A DNA stretch of 64,000 bases, taken from NCBI GenBank assembly GCA_016715895.1, contig JADJXH010000004.1, forward strand, positions 558,001 to 622,000. The letters are read 5' to 3'. Position numbers and translations under genes: made by a program. Below are positions 18,796-29,700 of this stretch, in pieces; positions within the stretch are counted from its first letter, which is position 1; every line of letters starts with the position of its first letter. Source of the DNA: Flavobacteriales bacterium. GTDB taxonomy: Bacteria; Bacteroidota; Bacteroidia; Flavobacteriales_F; PHOS-HE28. The notes below the pieces were generated by a model. That model was not told where the DNA came from and ran no database searches. It was given only the letters and a program-made list of their open reading frames with translations.

Positions 18796-21390
18796 ATGAT
18801 CCGCGCCACGTTCCGCGCCTTGTCGGGGTCGTTCGCCGCACTGGCGACCTTGGTCGCGTCCGGCCAGTTCACCGACGACTTCAACGACAACGACTTCACC
18901 AACGGGCCGGTGTGGAGCGGCGATGCCGCGCTCTTCGTGTGCGTGGGCGGCCAGCTGCGCAGCAACAGCCCCGGCGCGGCCAACTACCACCTGAGCACGC
19001 CCAGCACGCAGGCCACGGCGGCGCAGTGGGAGTTCTTCGTGAACCTGAAGTTCAGCACCAGCGGGGCCAACTACGCCGACGTGTACCTGATGAGCAGCGC
19101 GGCCGACCTGGCGAGCGGGGTGGACGGCTACTACGTGCGCATCGGCGGCACGGCCGACCGCGTGGAGCTCTTCCGCAGCGATGCGGGCACGGGCACCTCG
19201 CTCATCGCCAGCGCGGACGGCATCGTGAACAGCAGCAGCGACAACCCCTTCCGCATCCGGGTGAAGCGCGATGCCGCCGACCTGTGGACGCTGGAGACCG
19301 ACGACGGCGCCACCGGCACCTACACCCTGGCCGGCAGCGCCACCGACGCCACGCACGGCAGCTGCACGCACTTCGGCATCCGCATCGAGCAGAGCACGGC
19401 CGCCAGCCCGGTGAACAACCACTTCTTCGACGACATCAGCGTGGGGCCGATCCCCGTGGACCTGACGCCGCCGTCGATCGTGAGCGTGACGGCCACCAGC
19501 GCCACCACCGTGGACGTCTCCTACGACGAACCGCTGAACGGCGCGGCGCTGGGCAGCTTCGACATCCTGCCCGCCATCGGGGTGAGCGCCGCGGTGCTGG
19601 ACGGACTGGACCCCGCGCTGGTGCACCTGACGCCGGGCAGCCCGCTCACCAGTGGCAGCACCTACACGCTGGCGGCGAACGGGGCCGAGGACCTGGCGGG
19701 CAATGCCGCCGGCGCCAGCAGCACGGACTTCAGCTACTTCGTGCCTGATGAGGCGCTGCCGGGCGAGGTGGTGATCAACGAGATCTTCGCCGACCCCACC
19801 CCCGCGGTGGGCCTGCCGGAGGCCGAGTTCGTGGAGGTGTTCAACACCAGCACCACCAAGACCTTCGACCTGGGCGGCTGGACCCTGAGCGACGGCGGCA
19901 CACCGGCGGCCCTGCCGTCCGTGCTGCTGCCCCCCGGCACCTTCGCCATCCTCACGGACGACGCCAGCGCCACCCTCTTCGCCGGCTTCGGCACGGTGGT
20001 GCCCATCGCCGGCTTCCCCGCGCTGAACAACGACGGCGATCCGCTGACCCTGCGCGACGACAACGGCCTTTCCATCGACACGGTGACCTACGCGCTGGCC
20101 TGGTACGCCGATGCGGTGAAGGACGACGGCGGTTGGAGCCTGGAGCGCCGCGACCCCACCACGCCGTGCAGCAGTGCCGCCAACTGGACGGCCAGCACCG
20201 CTCCGCAGGGCGGCACGCCCGGTGGGCAGAACAGCGTGTTCGCCATCGTGCCCGACACGCAGGCTCCGGCGCTGCAGGCGGCCCAGGTGCTCGCGCCGGA
20301 CCAGGTGCGGCTGCTGTTCAGCGAGCCGATGGACCTGGCCTCCCTGGCCGCCGGCACCTACACGCTGGACCCGCCCGTGGCGGTGACCGCCGTGGTGGTG
20401 GAGAACGCGCTGTCCGTGCGGCTGGACCTGGCCACCGCGCTCACCGTGGGCCAGCTGTACACGGTGTCGGCGGCCAACGTGCAGGACTGCCCGGGCAACG
20501 CCATCGGCACGGCGAACACCGCGCCATTGGCCCTGCCGGAAACGCCGGCCGCCGGCGATGTGGTGATCAACGAAGTGCTGTACGACCCGCGCACCGGCGG
20601 CAGCGACTTCGTGGAGCTCTACAACCGCAGCAGCAAGACCCTGAGCCTGGCCGACCTGGTGCTGGCCAACGAAACGGACGGCCAGATCACCAGCCCGCTG
20701 CCGGTGAGCACCCAGCCGGTGCTGCTGCTGCCCGGGCAGTACGTGGTGGTCACCGAGGACCTGCCCTACCTGCTGAACGCGTACCCGCAGACCGTGGCGG
20801 AACGGGCGCTGCAGACCGACCTGCCCAGCTACAACAACGGCGAGGGCGTGGTGGTGCTGCTGACCGCCGGGGGCGACACCCTGGAGCGCTTCGCTTACGA
20901 TGACGACCTGCACTTCGAGCTGCTCAACGACATCGAGGGCGTGAGCCTGGAGCGGGTGGACCCCGCGCGACCGGCGGACGACCGCACCAACTGGCACAGC
21001 GCAGCGGAGCTGGCGGGCTGGGCCACGCCGGGCTTCCTCAACAGCCAGTTCAGCGAGGCGCCCCAGGCCTCCGGCACGATCACCATTGAGCCGGCCATCT
21101 TCAGCCCGGACAACGACGGCTATCAGAACCTGCTGACGGTGAGCTACCGCTTCGAGCAGCCCGGCTTCACCGGCAGCCTCACGGTGTTCGACCTGGCGGG
21201 ACGCCCGGTGCGTGAGCTGCTCAACAATGCGCTGCTGGGCGTGGAGGGCGCGGTGAGCTGGGATGGCATCCGCGACGACGGCAGCAAGGCCGGCATCGGC
21301 CCCTACGTGGTAGTGCTCGAGGCCTACGACCTGCAGGGCGAGGTGGAGCGCTTCCGCCGCACGGTGACGCTGGCGCACCGGTTGAACTGA
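18796..21390 (+). CDS. Secreted lamin-tail-domain protein with FlgD-like C-terminus
   Basis: An 864-residue exported protein with signal peptide MIRATFRALSGSFAALATLVASGQ split at the AxG-type site near residue 22. After an N-terminal lectin-like beta region come Ig-like segments and two lamin tail domains, starting GEVVINEIFADPTP (about 323) and GDVVINEVLYDPRT (about 588). The last 95 residues, from IEPAIFSPDNDGYQNLL to the Arg/Leu-rich end, resemble the FlgD-Ig-like fold that terminates many surface proteins of Bacteroidota. Such proteins are exported to the cell surface, often by T9SS, and may bind polymers or DNA. The ATG at 18796 begins the signal peptide; longer starts overlap asd. Confidence 0.88.
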   Translation: MIRATFRALSGSFAALATLVASGQFTDDFNDNDFTNGPVWSGDAALFVCVGGQLRSNSPGAANYHLSTPSTQATAAQWEFFVNLKFSTSGANYADVYLMSSAADLASGVDGYYVRIGGTADRVELFRSDAGTGTSLIASADGIVNSSSDNPFRIRVKRDAADLWTLETDDGATGTYTLAGSATDATHGSCTHFGIRIEQSTAASPVNNHFFDDISVGPIPVDLTPPSIVSVTATSATTVDVSYDEPLNGAALGSFDILPAIGVSAAVLDGLDPALVHLTPGSPLTSGSTYTLAANGAEDLAGNAAGASSTDFSYFVPDEALPGEVVINEIFADPTPAVGLPEAEFVEVFNTSTTKTFDLGGWTLSDGGTPAALPSVLLPPGTFAILTDDASATLFAGFGTVVPIAGFPALNNDGDPLTLRDDNGLSIDTVTYALAWYADAVKDDGGWSLERRDPTTPCSSAANWTASTAPQGGTPGGQNSVFAIVPDTQAPALQAAQVLAPDQVRLLFSEPMDLASLAAGTYTLDPPVAVTAVVVENALSVRLDLATALTVGQLYTVSAANVQDCPGNAIGTANTAPLALPETPAAGDVVINEVLYDPRTGGSDFVELYNRSSKTLSLADLVLANETDGQITSPLPVSTQPVLLLPGQYVVVTEDLPYLLNAYPQTVAERALQTDLPSYNNGEGVVVLLTAGGDTLERFAYDDDLHFELLNDIEGVSLERVDPARPADDRTNWHSAAELAGWATPGFLNSQFSEAPQASGTITIEPAIFSPDNDGYQNLLTVSYRFEQPGFTGSLTVFDLAGRPVRELLNNALLGVEGAVSWDGIRDDGSKAGIGPYVVVLEAYDLQGEVERFRRTVTLAHRLN

Positions 21391-21586
21391 TCTCCGCGCG
21401 CCTTGGTGAACGGAGAGGGTGGTCCGACCCTTCGCCCAGGGCCGAATTGTGGAGACAGGTTATGCCCATGTGACCCGGGCATCAATTTCTTGCCCTGCGC
21501 ACCTTTTTCCGGGGATCGGACGCGGGAGCATGGGTATGCGCGCTACTTTCGATAACCGCGCGCTACAGGTCACGATCCCGAAGCAT

Positions 21587-23365
21587 ATGACCATGAAGAT
21601 CACCACCTACGCCCTGCTCGTCATTGCACTCTCGGCCGGAGCACCTCCTGTGTACGCTCAGGTCGATTGTTTGGGTGTACTGGGGGGCACTGCGTTGCCA
21701 GGCACGCCCTGTGATGACAACGACCCGACCACATCGGATGATATCTGGTACCCGCAGTGCAGCTGCCAAGGTGTTTGCGATCCCGTCGGCCCCGCGTGTG
21801 ACGATTTTAACCCCTACACAGGGAATGATTGGATGACGACTTGCGGGTGTTTTGGCTACTGCGATACATGGCCATGTGACGACGGGAACCCCTATACCAC
21901 CGGGGACCAGTATTGGCCGCAATGGTGCTTTTGTGAGGGCTATTGCACAGACCCTGTGGGTTCCCCTTGCAATGATGGAGACCCCTTGACCATTGGCGAG
22001 TTCTTGAACGGTTATTGCGAATGCGTCGGCGGCTCGAACATGATCAGCGGCCAGGTCTTCCTCGATCTGGACCTGGACGGCGTATTCAGTGCCGGGGATC
22101 AGCCCCTCCCGAACCGCACCATTCAAGTCGGGCCGGGTTACCGGTACACCGTCAGTGATCAGGCCGGGGACTTCTACATCATCGTTCCTTCTGGCAGCTA
22201 TGCGCTCACGGTATACCCGGGTAGTTTTGATGTGCAAGCCCTGGCGCCGCCTGTGGTCAGTGTGATCGGGCAGGGGCTGATCAGCAACGGCCATGCGCTG
22301 GCTATGAACGCCACTTCCCTGGAGCCCGATCTGGCTATATACGGCTGCCTATCACAGCCATCCCCAGGTTTCCCCAGTACAACATACCAGTACGTCCGCA
22401 ACCTTGGGACCACCCCCACGGATGGTTCCATGACTTTAACTTACGATAACCAATTGACGTACCTGGGTGCCACTGGCGCACCTAGTGTTGTCGCCAACAC
22501 CGTAACCTGGGGCGTGCCGATACTACAACCTGGAGAGTACCATCTTGAAAAGGCCCATTATCAGACGCCGATCGGAACGCCCTTGGGCACTCCGCTCACC
22601 CAGGTGAGCACCGTGCTTACCAATCCTCCTGACAACGTGCCTGGCAATGATCAGAGGACGTGGAACGGGATCGTGACCGGTTCATTCGATCCGAACGACA
22701 AGCAGGTCACGCCCTCAGTGCTCACACCACAGGACGTGGACGACGGAACCCGGGTGGAGTACATGATCCGGTTCCAGAATACCGGTACGGCACCGGCGCA
22801 GAACGTGCGCATCACCGACGAGCTTCCCCAGCAGGTGAACGCCTCCACCTTCGAGTTCATCGGTAGCAGCCATCCCTGCCACATCAACTTCCAATACGGG
22901 GTGCTGGAATTCCTCTTCGACGGCATCATGCTGCCGGACAGCAATGCCAGCGAACCGGATAGTCATGGCTTCGTGCTGTTCAGCATCAAGCCCATGAGCA
23001 CATTGCTGGCGGGTGATAGCGTGTGGAACCGTGCTTATATCTACTTCGACTTCAACGAACCGGTGATCACCAATGCGGCGACCTTCCGGGTGGAGACCAG
23101 CACGATGGTGCAGGAAGTTGAGGCGGGGGGCATGACCGTATGGCCCAATCCGGCGATGGACGTGCTGCAAGTGGCCGCGAACACTTCGCAACCCGTGGAC
23201 CTCATCATCGTCGACCTGAGCGGCCGTGTGGTCCGGCGTATGGAGGAGGCTGCGGCCAATGGTGTACTCACCGTGCCGCTCGCGGACTTGCCGGATGGGC
23301 TCTACACCGTTCGGATATCGAGCAATGGGCGGACGAGCAACGAGCGCTTCGTGAAGATGCGATGA
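21587..23365 (+). CDS. Secreted protein with DUF7619-like domain and T9SS type A sorting domain
   Basis: A 592-residue protein, with a second possible ATG at 21593. The signal peptide ends at APPVYAQ. Residues about 25-150 carry cysteine-rich CNDGDPLT/GYCECVG repeats. A SdrD-B-like segment follows (GQVFLDLDLDGVFSAGDQ), then the region GSFDPNDKQV to YIYFDFNEPVITN, typical of Bacteroidota secreted proteins. The last 75 residues (VWPNPAMDVLQV, IVDLSGRVV, LPDGLYTVRI) form the T9SS type A sorting signal, which is cleaved on export across the outer membrane. A TACTTTCG box lies near 21543. Upstream (21391-21586) no gene is seen. Confidence 0.9.
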   Translation: MTMKITTYALLVIALSAGAPPVYAQVDCLGVLGGTALPGTPCDDNDPTTSDDIWYPQCSCQGVCDPVGPACDDFNPYTGNDWMTTCGCFGYCDTWPCDDGNPYTTGDQYWPQWCFCEGYCTDPVGSPCNDGDPLTIGEFLNGYCECVGGSNMISGQVFLDLDLDGVFSAGDQPLPNRTIQVGPGYRYTVSDQAGDFYIIVPSGSYALTVYPGSFDVQALAPPVVSVIGQGLISNGHALAMNATSLEPDLAIYGCLSQPSPGFPSTTYQYVRNLGTTPTDGSMTLTYDNQLTYLGATGAPSVVANTVTWGVPILQPGEYHLEKAHYQTPIGTPLGTPLTQVSTVLTNPPDNVPGNDQRTWNGIVTGSFDPNDKQVTPSVLTPQDVDDGTRVEYMIRFQNTGTAPAQNVRITDELPQQVNASTFEFIGSSHPCHINFQYGVLEFLFDGIMLPDSNASEPDSHGFVLFSIKPMSTLLAGDSVWNRAYIYFDFNEPVITNAATFRVETSTMVQEVEAGGMTVWPNPAMDVLQVAANTSQPVDLIIVDLSGRVVRRMEEAAANGVLTVPLADLPDGLYTVRISSNGRTSNERFVKMR

Positions 23366-23407
23366 CCGCGATAGCCGGCTCGTTGGCCGGATCTTGTTCC
23401 ACCGGCA

Positions 23408-23500
23408 TTTCAAGTCTTCGACCTGACCGGCCACGCACTGCGGTTATACGGGACGGCAGTGCTGGTTCCACCGGTTGAACTGAACGCCCTACCCGGCCGC
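23408..23500 (+). pseudogene. Remnant of a T9SS sorting domain
   Basis: Translated from 23408, this gap encodes FQVFDLTGHALRLYG and then VPPVELNALPG. That resembles the middle and end of a T9SS type A domain (xVFDLTGRxV ... xxLxxLPxG) but has no start or stop of its own. It differs from the tail of the gene just upstream, so it may be what is left of another secreted protein. Confidence 0.4.
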
Positions 23501-24517
23501 AGCCTTCGCCGCCTTCTCCAGTTTCTCCAACCGCTCCACGATCTTCTCCAGGTTGCGGAAGTGGATGTAGCTCTTGCGGTACTTGTTCGCCTCCCACGCC
23601 GGTGAACCCATGTAGGCCTCGCCCGCCTTGGTGTCCTTGCTGATGCCGCTCTGCGCCGCGATGATGGTGCCATCGGCGATCTTCAGGTGACCGATGATGC
23701 CCACCTGCCCGCTGAACATGCAGTTCTTCCCGATCTTGGTGGAACCGGCCACCACGCCGCCGGCCGCGTAATAGGTGTTCTCGCCCACCTCCACGTTGTG
23801 CGCGATGTGGATGAGGTTGTCGAACTTGACGCCCTTGCGAAGGATGGTGCTGCCCAGCGTGGCGCGGTCGATGGCGCAGTTGGCGCCGATCTCCACATCG
23901 TCCTCGATCACCACGTTGCCGATCTGCGGGATCTTCTCCGCCGCGTTGGGGCCGGTGGCGAAGCGGAAGCCGTCGCTGCCGATCACCGTGCCGCTGTGGA
24001 TGATGCAGTTGGCCCCCACCACGCAGTCGGAATAGATGGTCACGTTGGCGAAGACGGTGGTGTTGTCCCCGATGGTGACGTTGTCGCCGATGTAGGCCTG
24101 CGGATAGATCTTCACGTTGTGGCCGAGCCGGGCGTTGGCGCCGATGTAGGCCAGCGCGCCGATGTAGCAGTTGTCACCGTGGGTGGCCCCGGGCTCGATC
24201 ACGGCCTGCGGGGAAATGCCCTTCTTGTCGAGCTTGATCGTGTTGTACATGGCCAGCACCTTGGCGAAGGCCGCCTGTGCATCGGCCACGCGCACCAGGG
24301 TGGTCTTCACCGGAGCGGTGAGCGCGAAGGCCTGCCCGATGATCACCACGCTGGCGGTGGTGCCGTACACGTACTGCGTATAGGCCGGGTTGGCCAGGAA
24401 GCTCAGTGAGCCCGGTCCGCCCTCCTCGATCTTCGAGAGGCGGCTGACGGTGGCGTTGGGGTCGCCTTCCACGGTGCCGTGAAGGAGCTGGGCGATCTGT
24501 GCGGCGGTGAACTGCAT
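23489..24517 (-). CDS. lpxD: UDP-3-O-acylglucosamine N-acyltransferase
   Basis: A 342-residue left-handed beta-helix enzyme that adds the second 3-hydroxyacyl chain in lipid A synthesis. The N-terminal uridine-binding domain (AAQIAQLLHGTVEG, SFLANPAYTQYVYGT) is followed by hexapeptide repeats from about residue 105 to 290. HIAHNVEVGENTYYAAGGVV near residue 238 carries the catalytic histidine. The C-terminal helix is KYRKSYIHFRNLEKIVERL. The ATG at 24517 starts the conserved domain; the upstream open frame is in repeat sequence. It stands alone, not beside lpxC or fabZ. Confidence 0.96.
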   Translation of the reverse strand: MQFTAAQIAQLLHGTVEGDPNATVSRLSKIEEGGPGSLSFLANPAYTQYVYGTTASVVIIGQAFALTAPVKTTLVRVADAQAAFAKVLAMYNTIKLDKKGISPQAVIEPGATHGDNCYIGALAYIGANARLGHNVKIYPQAYIGDNVTIGDNTTVFANVTIYSDCVVGANCIIHSGTVIGSDGFRFATGPNAAEKIPQIGNVVIEDDVEIGANCAIDRATLGSTILRKGVKFDNLIHIAHNVEVGENTYYAAGGVVAGSTKIGKNCMFSGQVGIIGHLKIADGTIIAAQSGISKDTKAGEAYMGSPAWEANKYRKSYIHFRNLEKIVERLEKLEKAAKAAAG

Positions 24518-24533
24518 GGCGGGATGTGTGGTG

Positions 24534-24541
24534 CCAAGGTA
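24534..24541 (-). promoter_or_regulatory. Candidate -7 box (TACCTTGG) of lpxD
   Basis: TACCTTGG on the minus strand lies 16 nt before the lpxD ATG. The same octamer precedes the gene at 15893. Confidence 0.4.
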
Positions 24542-24546
24542 GGAGG

Positions 24547-24632
24547 GAGTGGCGAGTGGCCTCCCACAGGACCTGCACACCGAGTGGGGAGTGGCGAGTT
24601 CGGCCTTCGGCCTGCGAGTGGCGAGTGGAACG
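24547..24632. repeat. GAGTGGCGAGTGG simple-repeat tract next to lpxD
   Basis: Degenerate copies of GAGTGGC / GCGAGTGG fill this gap, with an inserted small palindrome (GGCCTTCGGCC). A matching tract lies before uvrC (50330-50370), just outside the other IS copy that shares flanks with this one. No gene is seen here. Confidence 0.7.
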
Positions 24633-24644
24633 CCCCTTGGCGAA

Positions 24645-26030
24645 GGGTCTGTTAGATAAAGTGTGTCATCATCGTTATTGCTGATGATGTTGATGTTGTT
24701 GGGTTTTGAACGAGGGGGTCCGGGGGAGACTCAGAACCTGTTGATCGGTGTTGATCGCCTGTGGATCGAAGCGTGGGCCGAAGAGCAGGCGTAGCTCGGC
24801 GGCTATCTCCTCCAAGCGAAGATGGGCTTGGCGGCCATTTTCTCCACGATGCGCTGCTGGGCCAGATAGAGCAGCTTGAGCAGGGCCATGTCGTTGTCGA
24901 AGACGCGCTTGGTCTTGGTGTACTTGCGCAGCTGAGCGTGGAAGCCCTCGATGGGATTGGTGGTGTAGATGAGCCGCCGGATGCGCTCGCTGTAGCGGTA
25001 CTGGCTGGCCAGCAGCGGCCAGTTGGTGTGCCAGGAGCTCACCGCCTGCGGGTAGCGTTCCCCCCATTTGTCGCTGAAGACCTCCAGGGCATGCAGCGCT
25101 TGCTGCTCACCAGGGGCCCGGTAGATGGCCCGCATGTCCTTGACCACCTCCTTGTAGTGCTTGTAGCTGATGTACTTCAGGGTATTGCGCACCTGGTGCA
25201 CGATGCAGAGCTGGATATCGCTCTGTGGGTACACCAAGGAGATCGCGTCGGAGAAGCCGCTCAGGTTGTCGATGCATGCGATCAGCATGTCCTCCACGCC
25301 GCGTTGGCGCAGGTCGCCCAGCACGCCCAGCCAGAACTTGGCCCCTTCGCTCTGCCCCACGTACAGGCCCAGCAGGTCCTTGTGGCCATCGGGGCCAACG
25401 CCCAAGGCGGTGTATACGGCCTTGTTCACCACGCGCCCTTCCTGCTTCACCTTGAAGTGGATGGCATCGAGCCACACGATCGCGTAGCGCGCCTCCCAAG
25501 GGCCGCTGCCGCCAGGTCTGTACATCGGCGATCACCTGGTCGGTCACCGCGCTGATCGTGGCCTCGCTCACCTCGATGCCGTACAGGTCCCGCACATGGT
25601 CGCTTATGTCGCGCTGGCTCATCCCAAGCCCGTAGAGCTTGATGATCTTCATGTCCAGCTCGGCGTTCAGCACGCGCTCGCGCTTGGGCAGCAGCACCGG
25701 GTCAAAGGTTCCCTCACGGTCGCGCGGCGTGGCGATCTCCACCTCTCCGTGGGCGGTCTTCACCCGCTTGCGCCCATGTCCGTTGCGCCGGTTACCTCCA
25801 GGCGGCTCCTCGGCCAGGTGAGCGCTCAGCTCGCCCCGTAGCGAGGCCTCCATCAGTCGCTTCACCAGCGGGGTCAGCACCCCATCGCTGCCGCTCAAGG
25901 GCTTGCCCAGTAGCAATTGCTTCATGGCCTCCTTCTCGAAGGCTTCGTAATCGAACTTGTCCGTCTTGTCCTCCATGGGTCAGGTGTTGAAGTTCGCAAT
26001 CCGGCCTGACACACTTTACTGAACAGTCTC
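24645..26030 (-). mobile_element. IS256-family insertion sequence, copy A
   Basis: The element is 1386 bp long. Its ends are GGGTCTGTTAGATAAAG at 24645 and, on the other strand, GAGACTGTTCAGTAAAG at 26030, imperfect inverted repeats sharing TAAAGTGTGTCA. The outer flanks are not a simple target duplication. The left flank (24626-24644) matches the left flank of copy C in reverse, and the right flank (26031-26055) matches the right flank of copy C in reverse. This points to recombination between copies A and C. Confidence 0.95.
24675..25976 (-). pseudogene. IS256-family transposase, frameshifted (copy A)
   Basis: Same gene as the intact 433-residue transposase at 50458-51759, but with an extra base near 25497 (GGG for GG) and a missing base near 24809. 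The frame is broken after TWRQRPL and again after PIFAW. The N-terminal and central parts remain as separate ORFs, so no full transposase can be made without frameshifting. Both changes are in short homopolymers, so sequencing error is possible. Confidence 0.9.
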
Positions 26031-26057
26031 CCGGAAGGCCCCCGCCCCCGGCATCCC

Positions 26058-26080
26058 GTGCCCCGGCCCCGCCGGGGCAC
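26058..26080 (-). terminator. GC-rich hairpin after the XRE gene
   Basis: GTGCCCCGG pairs with CCGGGGCAC around a 5-nt loop, downstream of the XRE gene. There is no T-tract, so it may be only a structural repeat. Confidence 0.35.
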
Positions 26081-26139
26081 ACCCGGTGGCCCAGGGCCCG
26101 GGCCCGTGCACCCGCCGGCCCGCCGCACCCGCCCGGCCT

Positions 26140-26391
26140 TCAGCCCAGCAGGCCGGCCTGCCGCAGCTCCTCCTCCCGCACCCGCCGCAGCGTGTCGAAC
26201 AGCCCCAGCGGCACCTCCAGGTACAGCGCGATGCGTTCCATCTCCCAGAAGTACGGCTTGTTCACCCCGTTCTCCAGCTTGCTCAAGCGGCTCTGCTCCA
26301 TGTCCAGCGCCCGCCAAAGCTGCGTTTGGTTCCAGCCCTTGCACTCGCGCAACAGCCGGATGCGCCCGCCCAATGTGTTGCCCAGTTCCAT
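26140..26391 (-). CDS. XRE-family helix-turn-helix regulator
   Basis: An 83-residue protein that is almost only a DNA-binding domain: GGRIRLLRECKGWNQTQLWRAL, then DMEQSRLSKLENGVNKPYF, the helix-turn-helix of Cro/C1 type (residues about 8-62). It lacks an effector domain. Such small XRE proteins often act as restriction-modification control proteins or antitoxins. It precedes the restriction-modification operon on the same strand but lies downstream of it, so control in trans is possible, not shown. Confidence 0.8.
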   Translation of the reverse strand: MELGNTLGGRIRLLRECKGWNQTQLWRALDMEQSRLSKLENGVNKPYFWEMERIALYLEVPLGLFDTLRRVREEELRQAGLLG

Positions 26392-26555
26392 GCGCCACGG
26401 CCCCGGAATGGGATCGGCGGCCGCATTTCAAAGATGGGCGCTGTCGGAAGGCGTTGACAGGCCCGGGCCCTTCCGGTTTCCACCGGCGATCGTGCACAGG
26501 CCGCGGAGCGGAGGGGTTCAGGGGCCGCAGGCCTTGGTTTGAACGCCTCTTGGCT

Positions 26556-26660
26556 GCGCCACCTGGAAGACTTGAACCCTTGTGACCGGACCCTTGATGC
26601 TTGTGCCTTGATCCTTGAGGCTTGAAGCTTGAGCCTTGAAGCTTGTACCGGCCGCCGGAG
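26556..26660. repeat. CTTGA-rich simple-repeat tract
   Basis: Degenerate copies of CCTTGATGCTTGAAGCTTG occupy the gap between the XRE gene and res (26392-26760). Apart from this tract I see nothing in the gap. Confidence 0.6.
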
Positions 26661-26760
26661 GCGGAGGGGCTTTCAGGTATTCAGGCCCCAGGCCTCTTGG
26701 CTGCGCCGCCTTGTCCTTTCTGACCTGGGCCAATGAGGACATGTATCTCGGACTGCTGGA

Positions 26761-29700
26761 TCAGTTGCGATCCTCAGAGAACACGCCATTCAAGATCTGC
26801 AACACAGCCTGCACGCTCATCGCCATGCGGTAGGTCCAATGGCCATAACCGCCATTGGCGTTCACCGCATTGCACCACCGCTCAGCTGCGGCCTTCTTGA
26901 TGTCCTTCAGGTCATCGTGACCCTTGGTCTCGATGATCAGATAGCGCTCCTCTTCGATGTCGAGCCGGATGATGAAGTCGGGCACATACTCGTGCTGCTC
27001 GCCGTTGTGGATGTAAGGAATACCGAATCCGAGGCCGGCATTCTTCACCCAGCTCCGAACGACTTGATGCGTATCGATGAAGTAGCCCGCGTTCTGTTCC
27101 CAGCGCTTGGTATCCGCCACGAGGTAGTTCACATGGCTTTTCACGGTCTCGCGCACGTCTCGGGCGGTCCAATAGTCCACGTCGGCGGTGGAACCGGGAC
27201 CGCGAGAATCCTTCAGCAGCGGGAGTTCGGGTGCATCACCGGCCTGTTCATCGCCGTTGAGGTGTTGGTGCAGCACTTCCACCATCCAGCCGTAGTAGGG
27301 AGAAAGGAACAAGTCCAGGACACTGGCAGGGGCGACGATCCGCACCTTGTTCTCGATGTACCACAGCACCTCCTTCACCAACTGTGGGAAGAGTTTGTGC
27401 GCAGGTAGGTCGGTGTGGCCTTGACCGGCGTAGAGCTTCGTGATCTGTGCGGCCACATCGAAGGCCAGCTCCTGGACGCGCTTGTTGCCGCGGAAAGGGT
27501 TCAACGAGATGTCCTTCAACGCGCCTGGGCCGGAGAGGCTCGGTCTTCCACTGTTCGAGGGGATCAGTGCCTTGGCTTGCACCTCGGGAGGGATCTCGCC
27601 TGGCCGCAGGACCAGTTGCGGCACGCGGTCCCTATCCAGCACGATGCGGTTGCGGATCTGTTGGATGTAGCCCTCCACCCGCGGGAACGTGATCTTCAGG
27701 TGTGCCCGTTCGGGGAGCGCCCGCACATGCTTCTTCTTGGGCTGGGGCTTATCCGATGAACCACCTGTGGCCTTGAACGGCACCACTTGGAAAGGCACAC
27801 CGAAGATGGTGGCCACCTCTTCGCTCAGGAATCCGTTCTCGTCCACGGCATAGCTCGCGCGCCGCAGCCCACGGCCCACTACTTGCTCGCAGAGCAACTG
27901 CGACTGGAAGGGTCGCAGCCCCACGATGTGCGTCACCGTGTTGCAGTCCCAGCCTTCGGTGAGCATGCCCACGCTGACGATGCAGCGCACATCGCGACCG
28001 GGCGGATGCAACGGACGGTCCAGCTTGTTCGCGAGCTCCACGAAGCCTTCCGGATAGATGGCCCTGCCCTGTCCGTCCCGCGGCCAATCCACCTTGCCGA
28101 CCGTGTCAAGGGTGAAGCGCATCCAGCGCTTCTCGTCGCTGTCGCTGTTGTCACTGTCCGTATCGCGCACCACCTTGCTATGGACCACGATGGTGTACTT
28201 CGCATCGGCGGTGTTGCGGAATGCATCCAGCTTCGACGAGGGGATCCCTGCCGGGTTCACGCCTTCGCCCAGCCAGGCGCCCACCACATCGGCCAGCTTT
28301 GTGTTCTTGCAGACCAAGATGAAGACCGGCGGGCGCAGCTCCTGTGGATCGGCCTGCCATTCCCGCCATTTCTGCTCCCATAGGCCGCCCAGCATGGCGA
28401 TGGGCGTGTTGGCCCATTTCAGGATGGCCTCCGGTTTGGGATTGGCCCGCTTGCCGCCACGTTCCGTGGCTGACAAGCGACCGGGCGTCAAGATCCAGTC
28501 CCAGATGTTGAAGTAGCCGGGCACTTCAGCACCCGTGCTGTCGCGCACGGCGAGCTGTGGGATCTTCACTAAGCCGCTCTCGATCGCATCAATGAGGCCG
28601 AAGTCACTGACCACCCACGGGAAGGGGCGGTTGGCATCCTGACCCACACGGTTCAGGTAGTAGGGCGTGGCGCTCAGGTCCACACAGAAATTGATGCCGC
28701 GTTGCTTGGCGATGCGGTCCAGGCCGGAAACCCAGGTAGTCGCCTCTTTCTTGCTCTCCTCCCATTCCTCATCCTCCTCGTCGTCGTCATCGAACAAACC
28801 GTCCAGCGGCTCTTCCTGCCGGATGCGATAGGCGTGGTGGGCCTCGTCATTGAAGACCAGGATGTTCTGCTTGCCACCCACGCCGCGCAGCACGCGGTTC
28901 ACCAAGGCGGTGTCGCTCTCCACGTATTTGGTGGAACGGACGCGCAGGGTGCCATCCGTTTCGGGGTCGCCTTCCACCACTTCGAGCAGCCCGTTGCTGA
29001 TCTGCTGGAACAGGGTCTCACGGGTAAGCCAGCGAGTGCCGCGCTTGGTGTCGTTCTTCTCGCCGATCTTGATTGTTTCGCGTGTCTCCACCTCCACGCC
29101 GGCCTTCACCACGCGGCCGCCATCGCCATGCGTTTCCGGTGTGCGGGGCTCGAAGACGTGCCAGTTGGTGTAGATCACCTTGCCCTGGTTGAGAATGGGC
29201 ATCAGGTGGGCAGGCACCAGGTCGCGCGTTCGATACAGGCTGCTTTCGCCCAACGCAGGATCCAGCTCGCGCAGCCGGTCGCGGATGGTGACGTTGGGAC
29301 ACACCACCAGCACCACATCACTGAAGCGTGCATCGCCCCGGTCGTTCACCTTGTTCAGGATGCTCCATGCGGCCAGCATGCCCATCACCGTGGTCTTGCC
29401 GCTGCCAGTAGCCATCTTGCAGCAATAGCGCGTGAAGCCGCTGTAGCCGTTGGCCACTTCCTCCGGGCCGGGCTCATCGCGCGGCACCTCGATGCCTTGG
29501 CGGAAGTCCGCGCGGGCCTCCAACAGGAAGATGACGGTCTCGGCCGCTTCCAGCTGCGCGAAGAAGAGGTTCTGCTTGCGGCCTTCGCGGCGCCAGTGTT
29601 TCAACAGGTCGTAGGTGGTGCGCGTAACGCCCGGCCAGCCCTGTTCGCGCCAGGCCTTCATGCGCTCGCGGATCAGGTTCACCCGCTTCAGTTCGATGAG

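Noticed and set aside
24645..26055. Simple 8-bp target duplication at IS copy A
   Set aside because: The 8 bp on its two sides do not match. They match the flanks of copy C instead, so exchange between the copies is the better explanation.
26140..26391. XRE protein as the antitoxin of the RES toxins
   Set aside because: It is more than 8 kb away, with the restriction operon in between; known pairs are adjacent.
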